Below are positions 41,325 through 50,638 of a DNA stretch of 64,000 bases, piece after piece. Location of the stretch: contig NZ_FOKV01000001.1 in assembly GCF_900112105.1 (NCBI RefSeq), positions 186,001 through 250,000 of the forward strand, given 5' to 3'. Within the stretch, counting starts at the first letter, position 1. Every line of letters starts with the position of its first letter. The notes below the pieces were generated by a model that saw only the letters and a list, made by a program, of their open reading frames with translations, did no database searches and was not told where the DNA came from. Both the position numbers and the translations under genes were made by a program. Origin of the DNA: Zunongwangia mangrovi (lineage in GTDB: Bacteria > Bacteroidota > Bacteroidia > Flavobacteriales > Flavobacteriaceae).

Positions 41325-42362
41325 ATGATTTTAGTTACAGGCGGTACCGGTTTAGTAGGCGCTCATTTGCTTTTAAAACTGGTAGAACAAAGAAATAAGA
41401 TTAAAGCGATCTATCGACCAGAAAGTGATCTACATAAATCACTAGAGGTTTTCTCGTATTATCACTCTAAGGATGAAGCCGAACGTCTTTTTAAACGAAT
41501 CGAATGGGTAATTGCTGAAATTACCGATGTTCCTCAACTCACCGAAGCTTTTAAAGATATTACCCAAGTTTACCACTGTGCCGCTTTGGTTTCTTTTAAT
41601 CCAAAAGACGAAAAAGCGCTTCGAAAAATTAATATTGAAGGAACCGCTAATATTGTAAATCTATGTATCGACAATAAGATCGAGAAACTTTGCTATGTAA
41701 GCAGCATTGCAAGTTTAGGTAAACCAATCATAAAACCTGAACCAACTACTGAAACGACCAATTGGAATCCCGAAGGAAATAATAGCGATTATGCCATCTC
41801 TAAATATGGTGCTGAAATTGAAGTTTGGCGCGCCTCACAGGAAGGTATAAAAGTAATTATTGTAAATCCCGGAGTGATAATCGGCCCTGGTTTTTGGAAT
41901 AAAGGAAGTGGACAGCTATTTACTCGTATCCACAAAGGATTAAACTATCATTTTCCAAAAGGAACTGGCTTTGTTGGCGTAAAAGATGTTGTAAAAGCGA
42001 TGCTACAGCTTATGTCTTCTGAAATTTATAATGAAGGATTTATTCTGGTTGCTGAAAATCTAAGCTTTAAGCAAGTATTAGATTTTACTGCGGAAAGTAT
42101 AAACAAACCAAAACCTCAAAAACCTTTAAAGAAATGGATGATCTCTATTGGTTGGTTTGTACAAAAATTCGCCTCATTTTTTGGCTATGATCGTAGCATT
42201 ACAAAGAGTGACATTAACGGAATTTTCCAGAAATCGACTTACGACAACTCAAAGGTTAAAGATAAATTGCATTTCAAGTTTACTCCTATAAAAGAAGTAA
42301 TTAAGGAAACAGGGAATTATTTTGTGCAAGATCTAGAAAAAAAAGAAACCACTAGGATCTAA
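41325..42362 (+). CDS. extended SDR, NAD-dependent epimerase/dehydratase
   Basis: A 345-residue Rossmann protein. [19 protein letters not shown] has the GxxGxxG coenzyme motif. The active-site tyrosine and lysine are in [14 protein letters not shown] (YxxxK), and [11 protein letters not shown] is the proline-rich segment after it. The nearest named relatives are dihydroflavonol 4-reductase-like and nucleoside-sugar epimerase-like proteins; the substrate is unknown. Its last 30 bp overlap the tail of the DUF4296 gene on the other strand. Confidence 0.85.
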   Translation: MILVTGGTGLVGAHLLLKLVEQRNKIKAIYRPESDLHKSLEVFSYYHSKDEAERLFKRIEWVIAEITDVPQLTEAFKDITQVYHCAALVSFNPKDEKALRKINIEGTANIVNLCIDNKIEKLCYVSSIASLGKPIIKPEPTTETTNWNPEGNNSDYAISKYGAEIEVWRASQEGIKVIIVNPGVIIGPGFWNKGSGQLFTRIHKGLNYHFPKGTGFVGVKDVVKAMLQLMSSEIYNEGFILVAENLSFKQVLDFTAESINKPKPQKPLKKWMISIGWFVQKFASFFGYDRSITKSDINGIFQKSTYDNSKVKDKLHFKFTPIKEVIKETGNYFVQDLEKKETTRI

Positions 42363-42899
42363 TTCTCGCTTTGAAGAGATTCCATTGCTCGCTTCATTTT
42401 GCTTTAAACTATCCAGGATTTTTTCACCTTCAATAGAAATAGAATCTATAACTGTACTATCAACTTCAGTAGAATCGACTTGCTTTTTAAATTCCGGGCG
42501 ATTTTTCTCTCTTTTTGCCTTTTTAATAGAATCTTCGACGCGCTTTTCTTCCGCTACCACTTCGTCTATGTAAGTTTTTAACGATTGGAGCGAGTCTTTA
42601 ACCTTATCAAAAACTCGCTCGTAATCATCATAATTTTCGGTATAATAAGCATTACTTTTTTCAAATTGTGTGCTATCGATGCCAAACTTATCATAGATAT
42701 ATTGGTCTGGCTTAATACCGGTTTGCTCCAACATCACTTTGTTATAGTTTCTGGCCGCGTTGACCAAAGCCATTTCGGTAAGTACATTTACCATCTTATC
42801 TTCTGGAATAAGATTTTTAGGCTTGCTCATATGATCTACATCCTGGCAGGCAAGCCCAATAAAAACTATAAAAATAATGCTGTATTTAAACAATTTCAT
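42333..42899 (-). CDS. DUF4296 lipoprotein
   Basis: A 188-residue protein of the Bacteroidota-specific DUF4296 family. The signal has the lipobox-like FIGLACQ (Cys about residue 18). IPEDKMVNVLTEMALVNAARNYN and KFGIDSTQFEKSNAYYTENYDDYERVFDKVKDSL are the domain core, a small helical bundle. The C-terminal third is charged, Lys/Glu/Asp- and Ser-rich and probably disordered. Function is unknown. It is the third gene of the GT2-dihydroorotase unit, with a one-base overlap (TAATG) with the dihydroorotase stop. Confidence 0.85.
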   Translation of the reverse strand: MKLFKYSIIFIVFIGLACQDVDHMSKPKNLIPEDKMVNVLTEMALVNAARNYNKVMLEQTGIKPDQYIYDKFGIDSTQFEKSNAYYTENYDDYERVFDKVKDSLQSLKTYIDEVVAEEKRVEDSIKKAKREKNRPEFKKQVDSTEVDSTVIDSISIEGEKILDSLKQNEASNGISSKRELDPSGFFFF

Positions 42900-44242
42900 T
42901 ATCTGTCGAACTCTAATTGCTGTGCCACATTGGTAAATGGCTGGTGTTTAAAGTTTTTATACACCAAATGACCATTTACAAACGTATGTGTAATCCTGGA
43001 TTTAAAGGTCACACCTTCGAAAGGAGACCATCCACATTTATATAGGATGTTATCAGATTTTACCTGCCATGGTGCGTTTAGATCTACAAGTACTAGATCT
43101 GCTTTATAGCCCTCACGAATATATCCTCGATCTTTAATATCGAACAATATTGCAGGATTATGACACATCTTTTCTACGATCTTCTCTAAAGAGATTTTTT
43201 CCTGATGGTAGAACTGTAACATGGCCGGTAATGCATGTTGCACTAATGGGCCTCCACTTGGCGCTTTTGTATATGGATTTTGTTTCTCCTGCTTGGTATG
43301 TGGTGCATGATCTGTTGCTACAACATCTAAACGATCATCATTTAAAGCTTTCATAAGAGCTTCCTGATCTTTTTCAGTTTTAACCGCAGGATTCCACTTT
43401 ATAAACGTTCCTTTTTTCTGATAATCGGTATCATTAAACCAAAGATGGTGAATACAAACTTCGGCAGTAATCTTTTTATCTTTTAATGACTTTTTATTAC
43501 TGAAAAGTTCTAATTCTTTTGCCGTAGATACATGAAAAACATGCAATCTTGCACCAGTTTTCTTCGCTAATTTCACAGCATTTGAAGAGGATTTATAACA
43601 AGCTTCTTCACTTCTTATTTTTGGATGAAGCTCTATTGGAATATCATCACCATAACGCTCTACACATTCTTTAAGATTATTTTGAATAGTAGTTTCGTCC
43701 TCACAATGCACCGCGATCAACAAAGGTGATTTAGAAAAGATCTCTTCTAATACTTTTTGATCGTCTACCAGCATGTTCCCGGTTGAAGAGCCTAAAAATA
43801 ACTTTAATGCAGCCGTTTTTTTAGGATCTACTTTTAATACTTCTTCCAGGTTATCGTTGGTTCCACCAAACATAAAAGAGTAGTTAGCATAAGATTTTTC
43901 TGCCGCAGTGGCGAATTTCTTATCTAACTCTTCTATTGTTGTAGTTTGAGGGATCGTGTTAGGCATCTCGATAAACGAAGTTATACCGCCGGCAACTGCC
44001 GCTTTACTTCCTCTCTCGATATCCTCTTTATGCGTTAAGCCCGGCTCTCTAAAATGTACCTGATCATCTATTACTCCCGGTAATAAATGGCTACCTTCAG
44101 CATCAAAAATCTGAACATCTGGAGATTTCGCACTAATAGTCTCGGCTATCTCTTTTATAATTCCATCTTCAATAAAAACATCACCTTCAGTAATTTTACC
44201 TTCATTTACGATCTTGGCGTTTTTAATCAGGACTTTCTTCAT
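42899..44242 (-). CDS. pyrC: dihydroorotase (class I type)
   Basis: A 447-residue amidohydrolase started at ATG 44242 (MKKVLIKNAKIVNEG); the GTG one codon earlier is less likely. Metal-site motifs: PGVIDDQVHFREPG (HxR), the lysine region around KLFLGSSTGNM, HCEDE, HVFHVSTAKEL and VATDHAPH. This is the class I-like dihydroorotase of pyrimidine synthesis, converting carbamoyl aspartate to dihydroorotate. It lies between the GT2 gene and DUF4296 in an overlapping three-gene unit that recurs in flavobacteria; no other pyr gene is in view. Confidence 0.9.
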   Translation of the reverse strand: MKKVLIKNAKIVNEGKITEGDVFIEDGIIKEIAETISAKSPDVQIFDAEGSHLLPGVIDDQVHFREPGLTHKEDIERGSKAAVAGGITSFIEMPNTIPQTTTIEELDKKFATAAEKSYANYSFMFGGTNDNLEEVLKVDPKKTAALKLFLGSSTGNMLVDDQKVLEEIFSKSPLLIAVHCEDETTIQNNLKECVERYGDDIPIELHPKIRSEEACYKSSSNAVKLAKKTGARLHVFHVSTAKELELFSNKKSLKDKKITAEVCIHHLWFNDTDYQKKGTFIKWNPAVKTEKDQEALMKALNDDRLDVVATDHAPHTKQEKQNPYTKAPSGGPLVQHALPAMLQFYHQEKISLEKIVEKMCHNPAILFDIKDRGYIREGYKADLVLVDLNAPWQVKSDNILYKCGWSPFEGVTFKSRITHTFVNGHLVYKNFKHQPFTNVAQQLEFDR

Positions 44243-44244
44243 CA

Positions 44245-44973
44245 CTATTTTATTCTGTTAAACAGACTTTTTACTTTCATCTTAATTACTCCAAAAACAG
44301 CTTCATAAATTATTGATCCGCTCATTTTTGAAGTTCCTCTGGTTCTATCTGTAAAAATAACCGGCACTTCGGTTATCTTAAACCCTAAAAGATGCGCTTT
44401 AAACTTCATCTCTATTTGAAACGCATAACCTACAAACTGAATTTTATCCAGTTTTATACGTTCTAACACTTCCTTTTTATAACACACATAACCAGCCGTG
44501 GTATCGTGGATATCCATTCCTGTTATAAATTGCACATACTTTGAGGCCAACCACGACATTAGAACACGATTCATTGGCCAGTTGATTACATTCACACCTG
44601 TTACATATCTAGAGCCTATAGCAACATCTGCCCCTTCTCGTTTACAAGCATTATATAATCGCATTAGATCGTTGGGATTATGGGAAAAATCGGCATCCAT
44701 TTCGAAAACATAGTCATATTCCCGTTGTAAAGCCCACTTAAATCCATGTATGTATGCGGTTCCTAAGCCTGTTTTTTCCTTGCGTTCTTCAAGAAAAAGC
44801 TGATCATGAAACTCGGCCTGGAGCGTTCTCACCCGTGTTGCCGTGCCATCTGGCGAATTATCATCTACCACTAAAATATGAAATTTGCGCTGCTGTGAAA
44901 AAATATTCCTAATCAGTCGCTCTATATTCTCTATTTCATTAAAAGTGGGTATAATAATTAGCCCATGAACCAT
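44245..44973 (-). CDS. polyprenyl-phosphate mannosyltransferase-like GT2 enzyme
   Basis: A 242-residue cytoplasmic-face glycosyltransferase of the DPM1 type. IIIPTFNEIENIERLIRNI is the GT2 start. LVVDDNSPDGTA and the DAD of FEMDADFSHNP are the nucleotide- and metal-binding motifs, with SRYVTGVNVINWPMNR and DTTAGYVCYKKEVLE downstream. There is no membrane tail, as in the short single-domain form. It probably transfers mannose (or another hexose) from a nucleotide sugar to polyprenyl phosphate. A -7 box TACATTTG (complement of 44990-44997) is close to the start. First gene of the unit with pyrC and DUF4296. Confidence 0.88.
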   Translation of the reverse strand: MVHGLIIIPTFNEIENIERLIRNIFSQQRKFHILVVDDNSPDGTATRVRTLQAEFHDQLFLEERKEKTGLGTAYIHGFKWALQREYDYVFEMDADFSHNPNDLMRLYNACKREGADVAIGSRYVTGVNVINWPMNRVLMSWLASKYVQFITGMDIHDTTAGYVCYKKEVLERIKLDKIQFVGYAFQIEMKFKAHLLGFKITEVPVIFTDRTRGTSKMSGSIIYEAVFGVIKMKVKSLFNRIK

Positions 44974-45075
44974 TTTAGCAAATTTTGCACAAATGTAGGG
45001 ATTTTAAACAATGCTTTCTTTTGTTTTTAAGCTTAGTTTTTATCACATTACTTTAAATTTGCGAAAAAAATAAGT

Positions 45076-45735
45076 GTGCAGGCCATAGAACGTTATACCG
45101 AACCTTTAGACTGGATTACGATCATATTTATAATATGCTTTATACTAATTGTAATAGTTAGAAACCTGTATACGAATCGCTTTAACGAGTTTCTATCTAT
45201 ACTTACCTCAAACAAATTTATGTTGTTTAGAGGAAAAGAGAACAACGCTTTTCATGGATTTAACATATTACTTTTTAGCGTTAACGCTCTTTCTATTTCT
45301 GTTTTAATATTCTGGCTTTATAAATACTATACAAATCCGGCTCCTGCAGATTACATTTTGATCTACATTAGAATATTAACCGCATACGTGTGTTTTATAC
45401 TTTTAAAATTTGGCGTTGAAAAAATCATTTCTAATATCTTCAATATCGATAAGGTCATTGACATCTATCTATTCCAAAAATTAAGTTATCGCAACTTCAT
45501 TTCACTGCTGGTTTTTCCGCTAACACTTCTATTGATTTATACCTTTAATATTAGTGATATGTGGGTATATGGGATGGTTGGTTTTATACTTTTCGCCAAT
45601 TTAACAGGCATATTTAACATCTTTAAACAGTATCAAAAGTTGATAAGCGGTCACTGGTTTTATTTTATTTTGTACCTTTGCGCTCTTGAAATTGCACCGT
45701 ACTTTATTTTATATAAGCTTATTACAGTGTATTAA
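45076..45735 (+). CDS. DUF4271 integral membrane protein
   Basis: A 219-residue protein with about six membrane helices and short basic loops, started at GTG 45076. Residues 14-30 (WITIIFIICFILIVIVR) form the first helix and FLSILTSNKFMLFRGKENN is the family loop. DUF4271 is confined to Bacteroidota and is unnamed in function. A -7 box TAAATTTG (45054-45061) lies 14 bp before the start. The hemD-like gene follows 23 bp later, a pairing common in the phylum, but no heme role is known. Confidence 0.83.
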   Translation: MQAIERYTEPLDWITIIFIICFILIVIVRNLYTNRFNEFLSILTSNKFMLFRGKENNAFHGFNILLFSVNALSISVLIFWLYKYYTNPAPADYILIYIRILTAYVCFILLKFGVEKIISNIFNIDKVIDIYLFQKLSYRNFISLLVFPLTLLLIYTFNISDMWVYGMVGFILFANLTGIFNIFKQYQKLISGHWFYFILYLCALEIAPYFILYKLITVY

Positions 45736-45758
45736 ACGATCAGATAAAGAATTGATAT

Positions 45759-46505
45759 ATGAAAGTGAAAACAATTTTGGTTTCTCAACCAGAGCCTAAA
45801 GTAGAAAATTCTCCATATTTTGAACTGGAGGAAAAACAAAAGGTTAAAGTTGATTTCATCCCTTTTATTCACGTAGAAGGTGTTTCTTCTAAAGAAGTTA
45901 GACAGCAAAAGGTAGATCTTTCAAAACATACCGCAATTATCCTAACCAGTAGAAATGCAGTAGATCACTTTTTTAGAGTTGCTGAAGAAATGAGGTTTAA
46001 AGTACCAGATTCTTTGAAGTATTTTTGCCTTAGTGAAGCAGTAGCCTATTACCTTCAAAAATATGTGGTTTATAGAAAACGTAAAATCTATGTTGGGAAA
46101 CGTACTTTTGCAGAGCTTTCTCCACTTATTAAAAAATACAAGAATGAGAAGTTTTTACTTCCTTCTTCAGACATGCTAAAACCTGTGATTCCAAAAACTT
46201 TGGATAAACTGGGAGTACAATGGAAACAGGCTGTTTTTTACAAAACTGTAGTAAGTGACCTTTCTCATTTAAGCGATGTAACTTACGATATATTAGTATT
46301 CTTTAGCCCTAGCGGTATTAAATCTTTATTTGAAAACTTTCCAGATTTCAAACAAAACGATACAAGAATTGCTGTTTTTGGTAACACAACGATCAAAGCT
46401 GCTAAAGAACACGGTTTAACTGTGAATATTAAAGCCCCAACTTCAGAAACGCCATCGATGACTATGGCTCTGAATAAATATATTGCTGAGGCTAATAAGA
46501 AATAA
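45759..46505 (+). CDS. hemD: uroporphyrinogen-III synthase
   Basis: A 248-residue two-domain HemD. The fold is recognised from the pattern ILVSQPEPKVENSPYFELEE, HTAIILTSRNAVDHFFR, YVGKRTFAELSPLI, LLPSSDMLKPVIP, YDILVFFSPSGIKSLFENFP and AVFGNTTIKAAKEHGL. Sequence conservation in this family is always low. It closes the linear tetrapyrrole hydroxymethylbilane to uroporphyrinogen III, the branch point to heme and siroheme. It is the second gene after DUF4271 and faces pckA with a hairpin between. Confidence 0.87.
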   Translation: MKVKTILVSQPEPKVENSPYFELEEKQKVKVDFIPFIHVEGVSSKEVRQQKVDLSKHTAIILTSRNAVDHFFRVAEEMRFKVPDSLKYFCLSEAVAYYLQKYVVYRKRKIYVGKRTFAELSPLIKKYKNEKFLLPSSDMLKPVIPKTLDKLGVQWKQAVFYKTVVSDLSHLSDVTYDILVFFSPSGIKSLFENFPDFKQNDTRIAVFGNTTIKAAKEHGLTVNIKAPTSETPSMTMALNKYIAEANKK

Positions 46506-46528
46506 AGATTACCTTCTATTAAAATTCG

Positions 46529-46563
46529 AAATCCGGTGCTTTGATTATCAAACACCGGATTTC
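46529..46563. terminator. bidirectional hairpin between hemD and pckA
   Basis: GAAATCCGGTG and CACCGGATTTC form an 11-bp stem, extended inside by TTTGAT/ATCAAA after a one-base bulge. T-runs on both sides are short. It sits between convergent genes and likely serves both. Confidence 0.75.
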
Positions 46564-46589
46564 TTCATTTACAACATTAACAAATAATA

Positions 46590-48200
46590 CTAGGCATTAT
46601 ATTTTAAGGCGACTGGCCCTCCCATTAAAATTTCCTGACTAGCATATTCCTTAAACTCTGAAAAATTATTATGAAAAGTGGTAGCAAGTTCTTCTGCTTT
46701 TTTATCGTACGTTTCTTTACTCTCCCAGGTATTTCTAGGGTTTAAAATTTCGCTTGGTACATCTGGACATTCTTTTGGCATCTTTAGTCCAAATACTTGA
46801 TGGGTTTCAAATGTCTTGTTCTCTAACTTACCAGAAAGTGCAGCATTTATCATCGCTCTGGTGTATTTCAACTTCATTCGTTGACCAATTCCGTAAGGAC
46901 CTCCCGTCCAACCGGTATTTATTAACCAGACATTTACATTAGATTTTTTCATTTTCTCGCTTAACATTTCAGCATAAACCGTTGGATGCAACGGCATAAA
47001 TGGAGCACCAAAACATGCAGAGAAACTTGGCTGTGGTTCTTTGATCCCTTCCTCTGTCCCTGCAACTTTTGCGGTATAACCACTAATAAAATGATAAGCA
47101 GCCTGCCCAGGAGACAACTTGCTTATAGGCGGTAAAACCCCAAAAGCATCTGCAGTTAAGAAGAAGATATTCTTAGGGTTTTCCCCAACAGAAGCTTCCT
47201 GAACGTTTTGAATATGATCTATTGGATAACTTACGCGCGTATTTTGAGTAATACTGGTATCTGTATAATCCACTTCTCCATTTTTAAAGATCACATTCTC
47301 TAAAATTGCGCCTGGTTTTATCGCATTATAAATATCGGGTTCGTTTTCTTTAGACAAATTGATAACCTTCGCATAACAACCGCCTTCAAAATTAAAGATC
47401 TTATCATCTGGCGTCCAACCGTGTTCGTCATCACCAATTAATTTTCTATTAGGATCTGCAGATAATGTGGTCTTTCCCGTTCCTGATAAGCCAAAAAATA
47501 TTGCGGTATCTCCTTCTGCCCCTACATTAGCAGAACAGTGCATTGGTAAGGTATTTTTAAAAACTGGCAGAATTAAATTTAGTGCTGAAAAAATACCCTT
47601 TTTGATCTCCCCGGTATATCCGGTACCGCCAATTAGTGCGATCTTTTTACTGAAGTTTAAAATCGCAAAATTCTCCTGTCTCGTACCGTCTTCTTCGGGA
47701 TTTGCCTTGAAACCGGGGGCATTAAGAATTAACCAGTCTTCTTTAAAAGTTTTAAGTTCTTCTTCCGTAGGCCTTAGAAACATATTGTACGCAAACATGT
47801 TAGACCAAGGATATTCATTAATTACTCTAATATTCAGTTTATAATCATGATGAGCACAAGCAAAAGCATCCCGAACAAAAAGTTCTTTCCCAGTTAAATA
47901 CCTAGTTACTTTATCATATAGTTTATCGAATTTCTTCTCATCAAAGGGAAGATTAATGTCTCCCCACCAAACTCGATCTTTAGTTACTTCATCTTTTACA
48001 ATAAAACGATCTTTGGGCGATCTACCGGTAAATTTACCGGTGTAAATTGCCAAAACTCCGTCTTTGGTTTCTTTGCCCAGATCGCGTTTTAAAGTTTCTT
48101 TTTGTAATTCTTCGGGCGAGATTTGATAATTTGTAGTCACATTTTTGATTCCGTATTGCTCTAACGAAATCGTTTTCGTAATTATGTCTTTTAAATCCAT
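46590..48200 (-). CDS. pckA: phosphoenolpyruvate carboxykinase (ATP)
   Basis: A 536-residue enzyme started at MDLKDIITKTIS; a further upstream in-frame start is not homologous. FTGRSPKDRF is the substrate motif, PMHCSANVG and FFGLSGTGKTTLS (P-loop) the ATP site, and LIGDDEHGW the metal site. It makes PEP from oxaloacetate using ATP, the entry to gluconeogenesis. A -7 box TAATTTTG (complement of 48233-48240) lies about 33 bp before the start. Monocistronic. Confidence 0.96.
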   Translation of the reverse strand: MDLKDIITKTISLEQYGIKNVTTNYQISPEELQKETLKRDLGKETKDGVLAIYTGKFTGRSPKDRFIVKDEVTKDRVWWGDINLPFDEKKFDKLYDKVTRYLTGKELFVRDAFACAHHDYKLNIRVINEYPWSNMFAYNMFLRPTEEELKTFKEDWLILNAPGFKANPEEDGTRQENFAILNFSKKIALIGGTGYTGEIKKGIFSALNLILPVFKNTLPMHCSANVGAEGDTAIFFGLSGTGKTTLSADPNRKLIGDDEHGWTPDDKIFNFEGGCYAKVINLSKENEPDIYNAIKPGAILENVIFKNGEVDYTDTSITQNTRVSYPIDHIQNVQEASVGENPKNIFFLTADAFGVLPPISKLSPGQAAYHFISGYTAKVAGTEEGIKEPQPSFSACFGAPFMPLHPTVYAEMLSEKMKKSNVNVWLINTGWTGGPYGIGQRMKLKYTRAMINAALSGKLENKTFETHQVFGLKMPKECPDVPSEILNPRNTWESKETYDKKAEELATTFHNNFSEFKEYASQEILMGGPVALKYNA

Positions 48201-48277
48201 AATTAAATATTTTGTGTGGTTTGTAATAACAACAAAATTAAAAATCTTCAATAAAAGAACTAATTTCAAAGATAAAA

Positions 48278-48658
48278 TTATTGATATTTTAACTTTAAGG
48301 GCTTAAATATGAAAAGTGTCCAACCAACAATTAACAAAGCTCCTCCAAGCGGAGTCACTAATGCTATGCTACTAAGATCCAATCCTGCTAATTCGTCTAA
48401 ACTTAACAAATAGATCGAACCGCTAAAAAATATGACTCCTACTAGAAAAAACCAATAAATAATATTGCTTTGTAATTTCGAGAAATTAGCTAATCCAATA
48501 AGTAAAAGCGCATGATACATCTGGTAGCGCACTCCGGTTTCAAAGGAAGTTAAAGTTTCTGCTTCTAACACACTTTTTAATCCGTGAGCCCCAAAAGCAC
48601 CAAGAATTACCGCTAAAAGTCCAAATATTCCTCCTGTTACTAAAAATCTGCGCGTCAT
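48278..48658 (-). CDS. DUF423 (YgdD/TMEM256-like) membrane protein
   Basis: A 126-residue protein with four likely helices. The family signature is LLAVILGAFGAHGLK (about residues 15-29) and TGVRYQMYHALLLIGLA (about 41-57). It lies upstream of pckA on the same strand, but 77 bp away with a pckA promoter box between. The molecular role of DUF423 proteins is unknown. Confidence 0.88.
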   Translation of the reverse strand: MTRRFLVTGGIFGLLAVILGAFGAHGLKSVLEAETLTSFETGVRYQMYHALLLIGLANFSKLQSNIIYWFFLVGVIFFSGSIYLLSLDELAGLDLSSIALVTPLGGALLIVGWTLFIFKPLKLKYQ

Positions 48659-48707
48659 ACTACAAGTTTTAATACCTTAGTTAGCATTACACAAAATTAG
48701 TTGAATT

Positions 48708-50081
48708 ATGCAACAAATCCTGTTAATTGGCGCGGGAAAATCTACCGCTGTTCTTATAAAATATCTCTCAGAAAAGTCTTCCGAAGAAAACTTTCAAATT
48801 ATTGTTGCAGACAAAGACCTATCACTTGCAAAAAAAGCAGTTAAAAATCACCAAAATTGCCAAGCTGTTAGCTTTGATATTTTTGATGCTGAAAGTTGCG
48901 AAACTCATATCACTCCCGCTGCTATTGTAATATCGATGCTGCCGGCAAGATTACATATAGAAATTGCAAAAAGCTGTCTAAAACTGAAGAAGAATCTTGT
49001 TACGGCATCATACATTAGTAATGAAATGAAAGCGCTGGACGCAGAAGTAAAAAAGGCCGGACTCGTTTTTATGAATGAAATTGGCGTAGATCCAGGGATC
49101 GATCATATGAGCGCCATGCAGGTGATCGATCGCATTAGGGATGAAGGCGGGAAAATACTAATGTTTGAATCTTTTTGTGGCGGACTCTTGTCTCCTGAAA
49201 GCGACAACAACCTATGGAATTATAAATTCACCTGGAATCCGCGGAATGTCGTAGTTGCCGGGCAAGGTGGTGTTGCCAAATTTATTCAGGAAGGAAACTA
49301 TAAATACATTCCGTATCACCGATTATTTAGAAGAACCGAGTTTTTGGATATCGAAGACTACGGAAGATTTGAGGCTTACGCTAACCGTAACTCTCTAGAT
49401 TACCGTGAAGCATATGGCCTTCAGGACATCCTTACCTTGTACCGCGGCACTATGCGCCGTGTAGGTTATAGTCGTGCCTGGAATATGTTTGTGCAGCTTG
49501 GGATGACAGATGATAGCTTTACGATGGAAGATTCTGAAAATATGACCTATCGTGAATTCGTGAATTCATTTCTTCCCTACTCTCCTACAGATTCTGTAGA
49601 GCTGAAATTGCGTCATAATCTTAGGATTGATCAAGATGATATTATGTGGGAAAAGCTCTTGGAGTTAGATCTTTTCAATAATATTAAAAAGATTGGGATC
49701 AAAAAGGCTACTCCGGCGCAAGCTCTTCAGAAGATATTAGAAGAAAAATGGAGCCTTTCTTCAGAAGACAAAGATATGATCGTAATGTATCATAAGTTTG
49801 GTTACGAATTAAATGGCGAGAAAAAACAAATAGATGCTACCATGGTTTGCCTTGGCAAAAATCAAACAGAAACCGCCATGGCCAAAACAGTAGGCCTGCC
49901 CGTTGGTATTGCCACATTAAAAATTTTAAAAAATAAAATAAACACTCCAGGTGTACATTTACCAATTTCCAGGGAGGTTTATCAACCTATATTACAGGAA
50001 CTTCAAGAAAATGGTATCATTTTTAAAGAAAAACAAACAATCTATTTAGGATATAATGCCATAGGCGGGGTAAGTAATTAG
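48708..50081 (+). CDS. saccharopine dehydrogenase-family protein
   Basis: A 457-residue protein. The N-terminal Rossmann domain starts with ILLIGAGKSTAVLIKYLSE, and MNEIGVDPGIDHMSAMQVIDRI is the central signature of saccharopine dehydrogenase/reductase. The C-terminal domain is present (FESFCGGLLSPESDNNLWNYKFTWNPRNVV, then the KFGYE segment). In flavobacteria such proteins are part of lysine or polyamine metabolism, but the exact reaction is not clear. Its product could link to glutaryl-CoA via lysine breakdown, though gcdH is 25 kb away. An Lrp-family regulator follows 45 bp later. Confidence 0.82.
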   Translation: MQQILLIGAGKSTAVLIKYLSEKSSEENFQIIVADKDLSLAKKAVKNHQNCQAVSFDIFDAESCETHITPAAIVISMLPARLHIEIAKSCLKLKKNLVTASYISNEMKALDAEVKKAGLVFMNEIGVDPGIDHMSAMQVIDRIRDEGGKILMFESFCGGLLSPESDNNLWNYKFTWNPRNVVVAGQGGVAKFIQEGNYKYIPYHRLFRRTEFLDIEDYGRFEAYANRNSLDYREAYGLQDILTLYRGTMRRVGYSRAWNMFVQLGMTDDSFTMEDSENMTYREFVNSFLPYSPTDSVELKLRHNLRIDQDDIMWEKLLELDLFNNIKKIGIKKATPAQALQKILEEKWSLSSEDKDMIVMYHKFGYELNGEKKQIDATMVCLGKNQTETAMAKTVGLPVGIATLKILKNKINTPGVHLPISREVYQPILQELQENGIIFKEKQTIYLGYNAIGGVSN

Positions 50082-50126
50082 GAAATGAAATCTTTTTTCC
50101 TATTTTAGCTTTATAACTACAACCAA

Positions 50127-50597
50127 ATGAAGATTATAGACCAAAATGTCGTTATCGATGGTATCGACAAAACTATCCTTAACTTCCTAATGGAAGATGC
50201 CAAAAGACCAATTTTAGAAATCGCAAAAAACATAGGAATTACCGGCGCAGCAGTACACCAAAGATTAAGAAAATTAGAAAAATCTGGCTTGATCGAAGGC
50301 TCCCGTCTTATTATTGACCCTAGACTTTTAGGTTATAAAACCATGGCTTTTGTCGGCGTGTACCTAGATAAAGCAGTAAGCAACCCTCTTGCTGTAAATA
50401 AACTTAAAGAAATCCCTGAAGTTATCGAATGCCACTACACCACCGGAAACTGGTCGATTTTTGTAAAGGTACTTTGCAGGGACAATGAACATCTAATGAA
50501 AGTTTTGAATAAAAACATCCAGGGAATCGAAGGTGTCTCGAGAACAGAAACCTTTATTTCGTTAAATCAACAAATAAGTCGACAAATTAAGATTTGA
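50127..50597 (+). CDS. Lrp/AsnC-family transcription regulator
   Basis: A 156-residue regulator. The N-terminal helix-turn-helix is at about residues 13-60 (DKTILNFLMEDAKRPILEIAKNIGITGAAVHQRLRKLEKSGLIEGSRL). The C-terminal RAM ligand domain follows (VIECHYTTGNWSIFVKVLCRDNEHLMKVL). Such proteins sense amino acids and control amino-acid metabolism. Its position just after a saccharopine-dehydrogenase-like gene suggests lysine-related control, which is inference. Confidence 0.93.
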   Translation: MKIIDQNVVIDGIDKTILNFLMEDAKRPILEIAKNIGITGAAVHQRLRKLEKSGLIEGSRLIIDPRLLGYKTMAFVGVYLDKAVSNPLAVNKLKEIPEVIECHYTTGNWSIFVKVLCRDNEHLMKVLNKNIQGIEGVSRTETFISLNQQISRQIKI

Positions 50598-50599
50598 TA

Positions 50600-50631
50600 T
50601 TTGGATTTATTCTAAATTAAAATTAATTTTG
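50600..50631 (+). promoter_or_regulatory. promoter of the 101-residue protein gene
   Basis: TTTG (50600-50603), 20 bp, TAATTTTG (50624-50631). RNA should start near 50638, at or next to the ATG at 50639, so the message is probably leaderless. The box supports the small gene as real. Confidence 0.65.
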
Positions 50632-50638
50632 GCGGCAA

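Noticed and set aside
42585-42971. 128-codon plus-strand frame opposite DUF4296
   Set aside because: Shadow of two real minus-strand genes; no family pattern.
47467-47844. 125-codon plus-strand frame opposite pckA
   Set aside because: Antisense shadow of the highly conserved P-loop region of pckA.
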